From Erodium maritimum (taxonomy: Eukaryota; Streptophyta; Magnoliopsida; Geraniales; Geraniaceae): a DNA stretch of 64,000 bases. A program made the translations under genes and the position numbers. The notes below the pieces were generated by a model. That model saw nothing but the letters and a program-made list of their open reading frames with translations, made no database searches and had not been told where the DNA came from. The stretch covers positions 22,509,432-22,573,431 of the forward strand of contig OY997592.1 in NCBI GenBank assembly GCA_963921825.1. The letters are read 5' to 3'. Shown piece after piece: positions 12,219 through 24,841 of the stretch. Every line of letters starts with the position of its first letter. Within the stretch, counting starts at the first letter, position 1.

Positions 12219-13385
12219 AACCGGAAAGGCCCGATTCGCCCGGCTCAGCGAATCTGCCCGGGATCGGAAAAACGCTGTCCGGGGCTCCGAAAATTCCCAT
12301 TTTCGTTTCTACAACCTTAATATAATTCACGTGTTCCAACGCAATCGACGGAATCAATTTCTGATACCCGAGCGATTTAATTCCGCGTTTAAAGTTTCTA
12401 ACCCAAATTTCCGAATTCTCACAAATTAATTCCATAATTCGTTCCGGGTGTGAATTATCGACTTGGGGATCATCCAAGACCACCCGAACACGAAAAACCC
12501 GAGGCCCGGCCAAGTGGGCCCCACACGGGCACACCGGAAAACGATCCTTTTCGCCCCAAAACGTTCCTAACGAACCCCAAACCTCATCCATTCATCTTTA
12601 AACAAATTCTAACCAAAACCCTAGAATTCAAACGTGTCAAAACGAGAAAAAGACGGGTTCTTACCGTAGGCAACGATGAGGGGATGACGAATACGCGAGA
12701 ATTGAGACGATCCGTCGGTCGGATCGTCGGGAAATCGAGCCCAACTCCTCTTTTTCTTTCTCCTTCTTCTTCTCTCTTCTTTCTCTCTCTTCCCTATTTT
12801 TTTCTGAAATGGCCGACCATCGCTCTATCTTTCCCTTTTATTTTGTTTTAAAATTCAAACAGAGCTCCAAATAACCAAAATACCCTCACTTCTGCTTTGT
12901 TTTTGTTTTTAAGTCAAAGGGAAAAGTTGTCCTTTCATCTTCCTTCCACCACTTTCATGACAAGTGTCATGTGGGTCCCACTAGTTAGAAAAATATCTTT
13001 GTAGGTATTTTTCAGTCAGATTCGCGAAATTCGGCCGTCTCGGGCCCCGTGCGGGCCCATTTACCAAGAATTTATGAAATTTCGCGTTCTACAAGGAAAC
13101 GGCCCAACTAAGACTGCTGTAACGACGGCTAAGATTTTTGGATCCAAATCGGGCCTCGAACGAACCAAAACGTCGCTCGGTTGACTTTTTCGGCAAAAAG
13201 TCAACTTTTCCCGAATTAGTCAAAAAGTTGCCCTGAGTCACCCACAACTCACTTTGGTCGATATCGGGGTCAACTTAAGTCCGATATGACCCTCGGGGTC
13301 AATTTTAGGTTCATTTATGTGTCTGTCCTAAAATTCTAAATTTTTCCATTTTTCCGCCGATTGACCGGCGTTGACCAGGAGCGGT

Positions 13386-14482
13386 CGATTATCGAATTCC
13401 TTAAGCCGCCAGTTGCGACCATCGTAGCCAACCGGGGATACCACTAAGCACGAAACCCCTTTGATTGAGCCTGGCTTGCAACGACCGCTTCCTTGCCCCA
13501 TCATTCGTCCGGGTTGGGGAGGCATGACCAGCCTCCCAAGAGAACCCAACCCATCTCAATCCCGGAGGTCCAACCCCCAACTTTCCCTAGATGGCTCCCT
13601 TGCGCCACGAAAAAGCCACCACAAACATGGCCCCACCTAGGAGACTAATGCAAGGGTGTCCGCCAATAGGATATGAATGTCGCAGGCGAATCACCAACCA
13701 CCTTCTGCCCCCGCCGCGCCATCTTCCCACTCCTCAAGATATGGGGGCCCTGACACGGGAGGAGCCCGAACAAACTCCCCAACCACCGAAGGGAGTACAG
13801 ACCATTCCATGAGATATCGGATGGTTGAATCGTCACCCCGGGCCAGGCCTGACTACTTATCCCCTATCCACCCAGCACCGATACAAGATCTACTGTCTAA
13901 GGTACCGCCATCAGCGATAATGGAGTGCATTCTATCCACTTTTTCCATCTGATCTCCCGATAGGGATTAGAATTCAAGAATTGGAGAGGTAGAGGCAATA
14001 CATGACCTCCTGCCTAACTAGGGGTCCCATATGAATGATACAAGATCCTTGGAAGCTTTCAAGGCACCCCAAGGCGGGTCACCAACTATTCATCCCGAAC
14101 CATCACTATCGAACCTGCCTTTCCTGATGCAGCCACCCTTTCTAGCGCCCCCGCTGGGAATGATTCAACCCTTAAATCTATCTTAGAAGGGGTATGACCC
14201 AAGATATGGTGACCAATCTGTGAGGAATCCCTCCCCTTGCCATGATAGCAGATTACTGACGGACAATCACCTAGGTTAGATGCCAACGACCCCTACTTGG
14301 TTGATCCAACCCGGGTATCTCCGTCCTATAGGGGTGTTTGATGGATCTAACACGGAAACTAATCCTGAAAGAAATGCATCGAGGCACATTAGGAGGCCTC
14401 ATGGGTCATCATGACTCCACCAGGGCACCACGAGGTGTTACTGAGGATCCACAACCCGACCTCTAGGGATCAGACACCTACT
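13386..14482 (+). repeat. 1,097-bp direct repeat, right copy (within R1)
   Basis: Counterpart of 6715-7811, same length, starting CGATTATCGAATTCC and ending CAGACACCTACT. R1 continues directly after it at 14483, whereas the left copy is followed by LTR2. The repeat and the LTR together therefore look like a duplication around the LTR insertion. Confidence 0.85.
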
Positions 14483-14830
14483 GACGCCCAACCTCCTCCT
14501 TTTCTTGGCATACTTCTTGATCTACTATTACGACATAGCGGTATCGATCAAGTCGAGACGGGAAATACTTTTGGAACCACAACGCTAAGCACAGTTGGAA
14601 TAAGGACCCACCTCGAGCATCTCCCTGGTTTTAACCGAGTTTTTGGATATAGGATCAATGTTTCAGATGTCACCAAAACTGTATCTCATTATGTTCGTTG
14701 TTCTTCTTCTTTGTACAGTCAGCAGGACTACTTTATTATCATATCAATAAAAATCTCGTGCTTGGTGGTGAAATTGCAACCATTATTTCTTCGGTGGTGA
14801 AATTGCTTGCTTGGTGGATATTATTAGAGG
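14483..14830 (+). repeat. R1 copy a, LINE-like 3' end
   Basis: Contains 'gatcaagtcgagacggga', 'cacagttggaata', 'ctccctggtttt' and then 'atcaataaaaatctcgtgctt', closely matching the ends of R1 copies near 16830-17060 and 27970-28170. The 'atcaataaaat' followed by a weak A-rich tail in the sister copies is typical of plant LINE 3' ends. Confidence 0.6.
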
Positions 14831-15480
14831 GAAAACATTTGGGTGCCTAGACACATCTTCTCCATAACCCAAAGGTCTCAGTCTCGAACTATTCGCTGCT
14901 CTACAACGAGGTAGTATCTTTAAATAGGATTATTATATGATACACAAAATTTAGGATTTAAATTGGATAACAAGCAAAAAATATTTTTGTTTCCCAACCT
15001 GTTTGTTAATGCATGACCTACCATGAAAGTCGTGATATTGTCGAAGTTTTTCGACCTTATGATCATTATGGTACTATATTGTTTCATGTTTGACGTAATC
15101 AAAAGGTGTGACTAGACTTGAAGTCATATATATGAGTAAGATATCTTTGCGCCCTTGATATGTGAAATTGTGAAAATAATGTGGAATGATAATAAGCTAT
15201 CACTCACAATCTCCTAGACATCAAGAAATCGATTGAATAAATAAAGGTGACAACTATATGTCTTATGTTCAATCTAGATATCGAGTGATAAAAGGATTAA
15301 GATATCTACGAAAACAGATTATATTAGATTATCAATATTCATATGACTTAAGTAACCATAATGTATTGCTAGAGGTCAATTCTAACTTGTGGACTAAATA
15401 GAGGTTTAAGGTCCACTATCAACGTTATATGAACTTATATGATCACACAGAAGAACAAGACCAAAACTAATTGTTCTTTA
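14831..15480. repeat. AT-rich stretch with a very diverged copia LTR remnant
   Basis: No gene. Around 15170-15310 the order of short blocks (gatatgtgaaatt..., ggtgacaactatatgtctta, ctagatatcgagtgataaaaggat) parallels the copia LTR (tatcaaggaac..., ggatgacggctctatgcctta, caggatatcggagataaaaggat). It appears to be an old relative of that LTR. Borders cannot be drawn. Confidence 0.4.
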
Positions 15481-17060
15481 GAAGCCCCATTAATATATGA
15501 AAAATATAAATATATATTAAATATTAATTTATATTAAGATAAGTTTTATCTTAATTATTAGTTATATTTAATCTAATAAAAATATTACACATAATATAAT
15601 ATTATGAAGATAATATTTTGCTAGAAAATATATCAAATAAGATTTGATTTTTTTAATATTTCATTTATCCTCGAAAAAAAGCCTTTCGAAACCTAGGGTT
15701 TCTCTCACTCTTTCCTCTTCTCTCGATCGGAACACTACCGACATCGTCTTTGTCACCTTCCTCATATCCGTGCACCATCGACCGTGACTCACGATGGAAC
15801 CCTGCCCACAAGGCCCGTTGACCCCTATTGCCTCCCGCCTACCAACTCGTCGCTCGTTATCGATCAACCCAGCACGCTGGGGAACATGGATCCCGCTAAG
15901 GGAAAATACCAAAGTCACCACCAAGTATCCCCACAAGGCCCGACATGAAATGATGCACAACCATGGAAGGGATTGACCGTGGAAAAATCATACCGCCTAC
16001 CTCAAAGCAGGCAACCGGCTGAAGATGATGACCTCGAACTTGCCCTTTAGTGGCTCCCGTTTGATCTACTTATGAAGAACAGTATCCGGGGACCTATTAG
16101 GGCACGACCGTTGGCTTTTCTCCTGCCTCAATGTTACCATCGAGGACTAACCACCGCATCTGACTCCCGATAAGACCAGGAAACCAAGATTCTAACATGG
16201 ATTAGGGATGACAACCCTAACCCTAACCCACAGGCGCGACCCCCATCGAACCAATGGTCCCGATCCAACGAAGCCTACCCATAGACTCCGATCATCCATG
16301 AGGAACAGATTCTTCTAGATCCGTTTTGTACAGTCCAACATGACGACAAGAGGCTCACTCGTTCACCATAAAAGGCTATAAAAATTATGTGAATTTGTGT
16401 GGCGATGGACATCTGCAAGACGACGGACCCCCCCCCCCCCCCCCCCCCCCCGGAGAGGATCATTTCCTTTCAATGGATAGTCGAATGGATGCAGAATACT
16501 GCTCCAATCCGGTACACCGCCACCCCAAACCACCAAAGCAAGGAACCCCGCTAGTACCATCCCCTCCGGGGTCGGGTGACTATCCCAAAGATACCCATCG
16601 GGCCTTGGAGCTCCATTAGTATTTCTCCTCCCCGAGGAAAGATGAGTTTAATACCTCCACCCATAACTGCATGAACTCCACGGACAACACGTAGGAGATC
16701 CACGCCGATGGGAGTATAGCGAGGCAATATGACTTGCCTCGCGATGACCATGAATTGAATAGGGTCTCACGGGATGCCACATAGGAGCTACATCTCGTCC
16801 CTCATGAATTGACTACGACATAACATGTGCGATCAAGTTGAGACGGGGAAAACATCATGTATGCATTGCGCCAAGCATAGTTGGAATGAGGAACCACCCC
16901 TAGTATCTCCCTGGTATTTATGAGTTTTTTAGAATATGCTCAGTGTTTTGGCTATCACCGAAACCGTACCTCATCCTGTTAGCTCATTTCCACTCTTGTA
17001 CGGTCTCTGTGACCTCTCTATTTCGATATCAATAAAATTTCGTCTGTATGCTAAAAAAAT
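15480..17060 (+). repeat. R1 repeat copy b (LINE-like)
   Basis: AT-rich leader (15480-15660), then 'aaacctagggtttctctc' at about 15690, a coding-like block with stops in every frame, and a 3' end with 'gatcaagttgagacgggg' and 'atcaataaaatttcg' followed by an A-rich tail near 17052. The short open frames on both strands overlap each other and have no recognisable domains. Best read as decayed LINE-derived sequence of unknown coding capacity. Confidence 0.5.
16428..16451 (+). repeat. Poly-C tract, 24 bases
   Basis: Uninterrupted run of C within R1 copy b. The other strand is a G-run, so length polymorphism and G-quadruplex formation are possible. Confidence 0.95.
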
Positions 17061-17965
17061 AAGATTTTATTTTTTAAATAAGAATTTAAGCCGATAACAA
17101 TACCTTTGAATTTTGTCTTCTCTCTAATCAAGGATTCTGAGTTCAAAAGAAGTTTAAAGTGTTTAAGAGTTAATAAAAAAACTCTTTTTCAACTTGAACT
17201 TTAATTTGCTTGGGATACAAGCAACTGTGTATGGGGTTAAGACTTTAGGTGTTGGTTTGCTAAATGTTGCAGAACCACTTGTAATAGTGCTTTGATGTTT
17301 TCTTTTTGAGAGCTCTCTAAGATCAATAAATTAAATTTGCTGATAGAAAAACTTGAACTTCAATTTTTATATTTATTTACCAAATGAATGTACTCCTAAG
17401 ATAAGTAATGAAGGAAATTTTCAAACTTCTTCCACCAAAAACAACATGATTCATATATTTATTTTAGGTTCCTAATAAAAATTGGGAACAAGAAGGTGCT
17501 AGCACACATCGTGGTTCTTGATTGTTTATGTTCATGCGGATATATGTAGATGACAGATTCTTTTGAATACTTTTTAATCAAATATGGATGTCTAAATAAA
17601 AGGTTCCCGTCTCGAAAAAATATTGAGTAAACAAGAGGTATGATTTCTATTCAGTATGATATAGATTAATCGAATTACATGGATTCAAATTTGTATTTTA
17701 GGAAAAAAATTTCCGCTGCATGTGTAAAAACCAAATCCAAATAGTGGAATAAGAGACTAGTAATTCGATAAATCCATTATGCTTGTATTTGTCATGTATG
17801 TACGATTGAATTTATTGTTGAAAATATATTATGGAAAATTATATCAAATTGATTACAAAAACCATTTTGACTAACTTTCGAGTAGATTATGTGAGTGTCA
17901 AATCCAAGTGGGAATTTTTTTATACTAACTTGATTAATATTTGTGATTATTTAATTAATACGTAT
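17061..17965. other. AT-rich intergenic stretch with a LINE-type tail
   Basis: No gene seen. Around 17225-17350, 'ctctctaagatcaataaatt' followed by 'gctgatagaaaaa' resembles a LINE 3' end on the plus strand. The rest is AT-rich without repeats I recognise. Confidence 0.5.
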
Positions 17966-18070
17966 TATTAGTCTTAGTGCCCGAAGTTCAATCATAAATG
18001 TCCAAATATATATAAATATCATCATTAGCAATAAAATTAAAGCGGCTTTATATTACTTATGTGTTGGAGT
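17966..18070 (+). repeat. First ~100 bp of an older plus-strand copia LTR
   Basis: Reads TATTAGTCTTAGTGCCCGAA to ATGTGTTGGAGT, matching the first hundred bases of the LTR at 10570. Element A starts at the next base in the opposite orientation. The older LTR was therefore the insertion target; its remainder is partly found at 26025-26552. Confidence 0.82.
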
Positions 18071-19758
18071 TGTTGGGTCTCGAGGTAGGGTTGGAGATGA
18101 ACCAACTCGCAGCGGAAAATCAAGGAAAACCAAGAGACGATTAAAACCATGAAACAACTAACAAAGAATGGATTCACAAGAGAAAAATTCAGCACTAGTT
18201 CTTACTAAAACAAGAACACCGGGTAACGAATGATTGGGTTGAGTCTCCAAGACGCCTATGTATCCACATGGGAATCAAAGCCACGTAGTTCTTCTCTTTG
18301 AGGACTCAAGAACACAAAAATGGAGGTGGGAGCTTGCCAAACCCGAAATTGCAAGGGAAGGGAGAGAGAAGTTGTGTTTCCTATTCTTGTCTTGTGTTTG
18401 TTATGTTGAAAAAAGATGACTTAAGCATAACAAAACCCATACTTGTCCAACTAAAGGCATGGGACAAGTATGGTGTCAAGTAAGGTGTAAATAGGACAAA
18501 GTATGGCAAGAAAAGATTGGGTTAGGTGGTGAATCACCAACACCTTAATCCTTGTCTTGCTTGCTTAGTACTAATTAATCAAGACTTGATTAATTAGTTC
18601 CATGGGCCTTGATTGCATGGGCCTTTCATGGGCCTCTTGGAACATGGCTCGTGGCCATTTCCAACGAGGTCCCGTGATTCGCTCATCGCCTCCAAGCCTT
18701 CCATACCGGAAATGTCCAACATTATCCGACGCAATCAATCCCAAGACTCCAAGCCTTGTCTCGATCCGTAAAGTCCTATTCACTTACGGGCACATGACCC
18801 AAAACCCAGTTTTGGTCATGTCCCGAGACAACTCCCTTTTGGCCATTCTCCATAAATGTGTCAATGAGTTTCATCCTCTGGTGTGACCCTTAGGTTTATG
18901 CATGTCAATAGATCAACGTAAAATCCCATTTTACTTGATCCTATTTAAGTGGCAACTAACGAGACTTTAGTATTGCCTGACACTGCATAACGAATCGACC
19001 CTATCGATTCTAACCTTTCCGTCATCCCTGTCATTATCCTTTTATCTCCGATATCCTGATTGAGATAAGGCATAGAGCCGTCATCCTTATTATTCTCAAT
19101 CAATGTTCCTTGATATGTGAGATGACTAAAGATATGTTACCCAGTATCATGTGCATGGCCATGCTATTCTTTCAGTCACTCTCGATCAAGCGGCCGAGAA
19201 CCGATATCTTTCTCATACCTCAGTATGAGGGATAAATCCCTTAGCCGTCTTTCGTGTCACTCATGTAGCCCGTCCCCAAGCCAATCCTGGCCGTTATGGA
19301 AGCCCTGTTACGGACAACGTTAGGCTCAGGTCAAACTCAGTTGTTGACTACATAGCGATCACAAAGACTCCTTGGTCTAAGGATACATGACAAGCTACGA
19401 CACTGAATATGTTCATGACTTAATCTATGGCACATATTCAGGGCGGGTCGTCCAATATCATGTCACACATGATATCTATGATCAGACTCCGGAATCCCAT
19501 TCCAATGACTAACAGAACGTAAGCCATTAAGAACCATCTTTCATACTAGTCGCTTCTAATGAAGCTTTGTTGACTAGGGACCCATCGAGTATGATCTATC
19601 TAAATCTATGGTTCTATTCGCATGGTGGGCATAGATCAGAGCACACATTGATATATTACTCCAACACATAAGTAATATAAAGCCGTTTTGATTTTATTGC
19701 TAACGATGATATATACATTTGGACATTTAGGATTGAACTATGAGCACTAAGACTAACA
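18071..19758 (-). repeat. Element A 3' LTR
   Basis: 1,688 bp. In plus-strand reading it starts TGTTGGGTCTCGAGG and ends CACTAAGACTAACA. It is followed by 'atctcccacttgccct', the reverse complement of a polypurine tract (AAGTGGGAGAT). Contains a near-palindromic 'taattaatcaagacttgattaatta' segment around 18571-18596. The ~94-codon frames in it recur in every LTR copy and are not genes. Confidence 0.93.
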
Positions 19759-19924
19759 ATCTCCCACTTGCCCTAGTTCCAATCTAAACTCCAATATGTC
19801 CCCATCGACTTTACATGTCTAACATGTTCAGGCAGCGACACCGCCTTAGTCAAAGGGTTGGCTATGTTATCATCTGTTGCAATATAGGTTATCTTCACTT
19901 CACCTCAATTCAGTATTTCTCTGA

Positions 19925-20107
19925 TTAGATGGATACGCCGTAGTACATGTTTGGATTTGTTATGCGATCTGGGCTTTTAGCTTGCGCAATGTCCCTTGTG
20001 TTGTCGCAAAATGGATTCACCGGGCTGGATGGGTTTTTAATTACATCCAACCCTGCCGTGAATTTCCAAATCCACATAGCCTCCTTAGCTGCCTCTGCAG
20101 CATCCAT
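19925..20107 (-). pseudogene. Element A RNase H remnant
   Basis: Reads MDAAEAAKEAMWIWKF, then NPFCDNTRDIAQAK, the C-terminal half of a copia RNase H. The N-terminal half (normally containing the TRPDVSYAL and TDASF regions with intervening ~100 residues) is condensed into the stop-containing stretch 20108-20343, so the domain is shortened and non-functional. Confidence 0.8.
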
Positions 20108-20343
20108 GTACTTGGCCTCTGTCGTAGATTCGGCAATGGTATCTTGCTTTACGCTCTCCCAGCTAAAGCTCTGCCATTCAGCATAAACACATATCCGGTC
20201 TGACTTCTAAAGTCATCTGGATTTGTCTTGGAAAACTAACGTCTACTCATCCTTCGACGACTAGTTCAACATCATCTTTTCCGGGTTAGACTGATGTCTA
20301 CTGGTGAAACATAAGGCTTACGAGACAACCGGTCTCATACATG

Positions 20344-21330
20344 TCATGGCATATATGATCGATCCTGCCTCCAGGCGCTTATGATTCTCATCATCCTTTT
20401 CAGCTCATCAGGTGTCTTAGGACACTGAGTCTTGCTGAGATGAATGCCATGACTAGTGGGTAAGAGTCCTTTCTTTGAATCGAGCATTAAGAACCTACTC
20501 AATGCCTTGTTCACATAGGTTCCCTGACTTAAATCCAAGACCCTCTTGGTGCGATCTCTACATATCGTAATCCTAAAGATATAAGAAGCATCGCCTAAGT
20601 CCTTTATTGAAAAACACTTCCTCAACCAAGCTTTAGTCTCGTGCAAGGTTGTGATGTCGTTTTCAATGAGAACCAGAAAGGTAATCTTGCTCCCACTGTC
20701 CTTCTTATAAACGCAAGATTCATCCTCGTTCTGGATTAAGCCAAATCCAATTACAACTTCATCAAAACGAAGGATCCAACTCCGAGAAGTTCGTTTCAAT
20801 CCATAAATGGATTTCAACGACTTATAAATCTTTCCCGTATTCTTCGGATCGTCAAAACCTTTGGGCCGAGACATACAAACGTACTCAGTCAAATTTTATT
20901 TAGGAAAGCGGTTTTGACATCCACTTGCCATATCTCGTAATTATGATACGCAGTTATGTCAAGAAGAATTTGGATCGATTTTGACCATAGCCACTAGGGA
21001 GAAGGTTTCCTCATAGTCAATCCATTGGATCTGCCTATAACCTTTCGCCACCAGTTGAGCTTTGTAGGTCAGAGGGTTGTTGTCCATGTCCATCTTCACC
21101 TTGAAGATCCATTTGCATCCGATGGTCCTCACACCATTGATGGGATCAACCGTTTCCCAGACTCGGTTGTCCGACATGGATTGCATTTCCTCCCTCATGG
21201 CTCCCAGCCTTAACTCGGAGTCGGGCCCATCCACGACTTCTTGAAAGGTGGCTGGATCATCGTGATCCACCATGACTTCATTGTCACCTCCAGATACCAT
21301 ATCTTGGAGGTGGAAGATTGACCCTTTCAA
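20344..21330 (-). pseudogene. Element A reverse transcriptase, catalytic segment missing
   Basis: Two minus-strand frames (20959-21330 and 20344-20892) give a copia RT: GCKWIFKVKMD, YKAQLVAKGYRQ, then RPKGFDDPKN, KSIYGLKRTSRSW, ETKAWLRKCFSIKDLGDA and LDLSQGTYVNKALSRF. Between FLVL and ENDITTL the YVDD-containing stretch present in active copia RTs is absent, with the frame kept, consistent with an in-frame loss of about seven codons. A small indel near 20895 separates the two frames. Confidence 0.87.
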
Positions 21331-21418
21331 ATCGCCTTGGACCTTCGAGAATTGTAACAGGAATTGGTTCTCACTCTACGACAATCTCTGGCTCCTTTCT
21401 ACTGGGTTGTCAATTGGT

Positions 21419-22655
21419 TTAGACAGATCTGTACCATCCTGAATTTCTTCGAGATGCACAGTCCTCCCAATGACGTCTTTGGAAACAAAACTTCTTTTCC
21501 ATAAAGACCCCACCCCAAGCGACGAACACCATGTTCTCACTGGGATTGTAGAAATAGTATCCCCTTGTTGCTTTGGGATACCACACGAAGGTGCATATCT
21601 CAGATCTTGGTTCGAGCTTAGTCGAAACCAAATGTTTCACATAAGCCTCGCAACCACAAATCTTTAGGAAGGACAAAGCGGGCATCATCCCGTACCATTT
21701 TTAAAATGGTGTCCCTTCCACACCATTCGTCGAAGCCCGATTCACTATGAATTCGGTTGTCTCTAGAGCAAAACCCCTAAAAGAGATTGGGAGATCAGTC
21801 CAACTAATCATCGAACAGACCATTGTCTAACAATGTCCGATTTCTCCGTTTGGCTACACCTTTCAACTACAGTGACCTAGGAGGAGTCCATTCCAAAAGG
21901 ATCCCATTCTCTTTTAGATGATCTAATAACTCTGTGGTCAAGTATTTTCCACCTCGATCCAATCGAAGTGCCTTAATACCTTTGTCGAGCTGGTTTTCTA
22001 CTATAGTCTTAAACTCTTTGAATTTATCAAAAGCTTCAGACTTATGTCTCACCGAATAGACATAACCATATTTACTGTAATCATCAGTAAATGTGATAAA
22101 GTAGCTAAAACCCCTCCTGGCAAGTGAACTTATTGGTCTACACACATTCGAGTGTATCAGCCCCAATAATTCACCCGCCCTTTCATCGCGATCGATAAAG
22201 GGCACTTTAGTCATTTTGCCCATCAAACAAACCTTGCACCTATCGATCGAATGGAATTCGAATGAACCTGAAAGCCCGCACTTCTGAAGTGCTGATAGGC
22301 GCTTCTTGTTTATGCGACCCAAATAACAGTACCATAACAGAGTTAGGTTTAAATCGTTGGATTTAGACCTCTTGGTATTAACGGAATATATAGAACTTGA
22401 GGCATTGTTACCCATATCTAATATGTACAATCCTCCAACCATGTCAGTACTGGTATAAAACATCTCATTGCATAGAACATTGAAAACTCCATTTCCAATA
22501 TTAACATTATATCCTTCCTTGTCAAACACGGATACAGATATAATATTCCTACTAAAAGTAGGTATGCAATATACATTATACAATACTAAGACAAGGCCTC
22601 TTGGCAAAGCAAGACTCATGGATCCTACAGCAGTTGCCACAACTCTGAGGTCCAT
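21419..22655 (-). pseudogene. Element A integrase and end of protease
   Basis: The frame 21867-22655 contains GAG-pre-integrase and the integrase core; 21419-21688 is the C-terminal part (CGCEAYVKHLVSTKLEP, TRGYYFYNPSENMVF). The zinc-finger histidines read WYCYLGR instead of an H..H pattern, while CKVC is kept. The first catalytic Asp is Asn (HSNVCRP) and the catalytic Glu is Lys (GVAKRRNR near 21840-21863). The segment between the two frames has several stops. Confidence 0.85.
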
Positions 22656-23285
22656 TTCGAGCTTTCCAAATCTCTCCTAATTTCAGCCACCATATATTAG
22701 TGCATGTGTGAGATTCAGTCATGGTATCTAATACCCATGAATCTTTGGAAGTAGAGAGATGTAGCTCTATAGAGTTAATACCGAATGAAGGCACGGTCCC
22801 ACCGCCCTTCCTTAGATCATCCAGGTTTCCTGATGAAGGCGCAGTCCTACTGCCCTTCTTCAGATCATCCAGGCTATTTGATGAAGGCGCAGTCCCACTG
22901 CCCTTCTTCAGATCAGCCGTGAACTTCCTGTAATCCCGGTTCCAATGACCAGGCTGTTGGCAGTAGAAGCAGACATTCTCAGGTGTCTCATCTTTCCTGC
23001 CAAGTGCGATTGGGCCCAGCCCTTGCCACTTCCAATTCCCTTGTTGACCATCAGAATATCCTTGGATCCCAGATCCCTGAGATATTCTTCTCAGCAGTTA
23101 ATGACACTTCATGTAACTCTGATATGGTCTTAGAGACAGCCTTGTCAAGGACATATTCTTTGCGTTCAGACTTGAGGACTATCCTCAAAATTCTGTACCA
23201 GTCCAAATAGTTTGTCCCATTTAGCTTGACCCTGTCAAGAATGGTTTTTTAATGACAAACTATTAATGTTCGCTGAATTTGCCAT
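22576..23285 (-). pseudogene. Element A gag and protease remnant
   Basis: Gag starts at 23285 (MANSAN) with LDRVKLNGTNYLDW, broken by an extra T at about 23250 relative to B. Most of gag is missing before a CCHC-like knuckle CFYCQQPGHWNRDY, whose last Cys is Tyr. A 48-bp unit is repeated three times at 22787-22930. The protease active site reads WVLDTMTESH in place of the expected DTG. Confidence 0.8.
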
Positions 23286-24828
23286 TTGATCTACAACAGA
23301 TAAAATTCAATCAGTAAACTGAATAAATTTTATGAAGATCAAGCTTAAACACCAACAATCAATTCTAAACCTTTAGAATCTGAAACCAAGATCCTTGATT
23401 CACTCGATTAAGTTGAACTAATGCTCACCACTTAATCGAGCTATGTAGGTAGGACTCCATCCAATCACATCCAATGTGACTCTTGGCTAGGGTATGCACT
23501 TATGTACACGGCTTACCCTATCTGTTACCCTAGCTCAACCTCAGGCTGAGAATCGTAGTCGGGTCCACCAATTTTCAACTATGGCCCGTCACTATGTAGG
23601 TGCTCCGCTAATGCGCACGACACCCACATATGTCGTCCAAACCTACTACCCCGCTTTCCCATGGATGCTCCGCTAATGCGCACGACACCCATAGGACGGG
23701 GAGGTAGTAAGGTGTTGATAATTGGGAGGTATCGGACATGACCCGTTTTTACTTGTCCGGTTGTTTTTAAAACTTTGACACATCCTAGATGCGATGAGCA
23801 CATCAACTACATTCCAAATGCAATGATGCCTCAAATTACATCCAATGTAATTCTTCCTTCGAACCCGTCAACTACATCCAATGTAATGACGATTCTAAGG
23901 GCTCACACACAAGGATTAAAATTCCAATTTTATCTTTGCATGTGAGGTGATATGCTCGGTAAATAAAGTTAAGCATGCAATTCTAAAACACATAGAATTA
24001 ATCATGCATAAACTAAACCAAGCATAAAGCGATAAATATGCACATAATAGCCCCCTAAACTAACTCCCACTAGCTTCTTGAGCTCCACCGACTCCAAGCC
24101 GATGCCAACACCCGAAAAGCCACCAAATGACCTTTTCGCCCTTTCTTCATCTTGAGTAAAATATTACAATTTAATACACGACTCGCAGGTCGGGAATAAA
24201 TAAATATTACAAACAAGTGGTTCGACGACCACACCTTGAAAGAATAATTACACGCTAACACTAACGGCTCGCAGGCCGTGAAAAGCGATAAATAATTAAA
24301 TTGAGCTCGGGGCTATTATGTACACCATGCCAACATCACATCACACATCGTGTTATCAAACAAGCATGTTATCAAACATCATGTGATTTTCCGGTTTTAA
24401 TTAATAGCCAAGTTTCGAAATTTTTTGATGCTCGGTTTATCGAAACCGTTCAAAAATGAAACTTTTGAACATTTGATCTTCGAGTTCGTCATGACGGTTC
24501 CAAACTCGTCATAACTAACAAAACGGTTTAGCCTTGGCATATCAACCATCCAATGGTCATGCTTGGCCTAGCTCCGTCCAACGGAGTCCCGTTCGGTCCC
24601 GGTTTCGGCTCCCCGAGAGTCCCGCTCCCGAGACCCGAAAAATCAAAAAATTTTCAAAATTTCCAGATTTGAAATAATTTTCAAAAATTCATTTTACATG
24701 AATTAAATCCATAAACAAGTATTTAAAACATGTTATCAAACAATTTAGCAAAACAACACGCCAAAAACGAAACTTTCAAGCAAAACCGAACCTTTGAACA
24801 CCGTCTTGTGAATCCCGAAGGTAGCACG
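23286..24828 (-). other. Element A long leader
   Basis: About 1.54 kb between the primer site and the gag start, unusually long for a copia leader. Contains several 'tacatccaatgta' type repeats (about 23815-23890) and no recognisable protein. Nearly identical to 49219-50762 of element B. Confidence 0.75.
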
Positions 24829-24840
24829 GCTCTGATACCA
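24828..24840 (-). other. Primer-binding site, tRNA-iMet (element A)
   Basis: The plus strand reads GGCTCTGATACCA, so the element strand is TGGTATCAGAGCC, a perfect initiator-Met PBS. It lies one base from the 5' LTR start at 24842. Confidence 0.92.
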
Positions 24841-24841
24841 C

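Larger units (their letters stand above)
7812..13385 (-). repeat. Gypsy solo LTR (LTR2), interrupted by a copia LTR
   Basis: Same family and alignment direction as 2321-5980: it starts TGTCACGCCACGAATTC and ends GACCAGGAGCGGTC, lacking the last few bases (cttaca) of LTR1. No gypsy internal sequence, primer site or polypurine tract lies next to it, so it is a solo LTR. It is split by a copia LTR (10570-12218) and carries an extra segment of about 150 bp (9319-9468) plus extra minisatellite units, which explain its greater length. LTR1 and LTR2 differ by many substitutions and small indels, so they are not a recent pair. Confidence 0.86.

Noticed and set aside
18602-18886. 94-codon frame repeated in each copia LTR (also near 11442, 25373, 44536, 51308)
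   Set aside because: Same LTR sequence in every copy, open on both strands, no domain. It persists because the LTRs are young, not because of coding selection.
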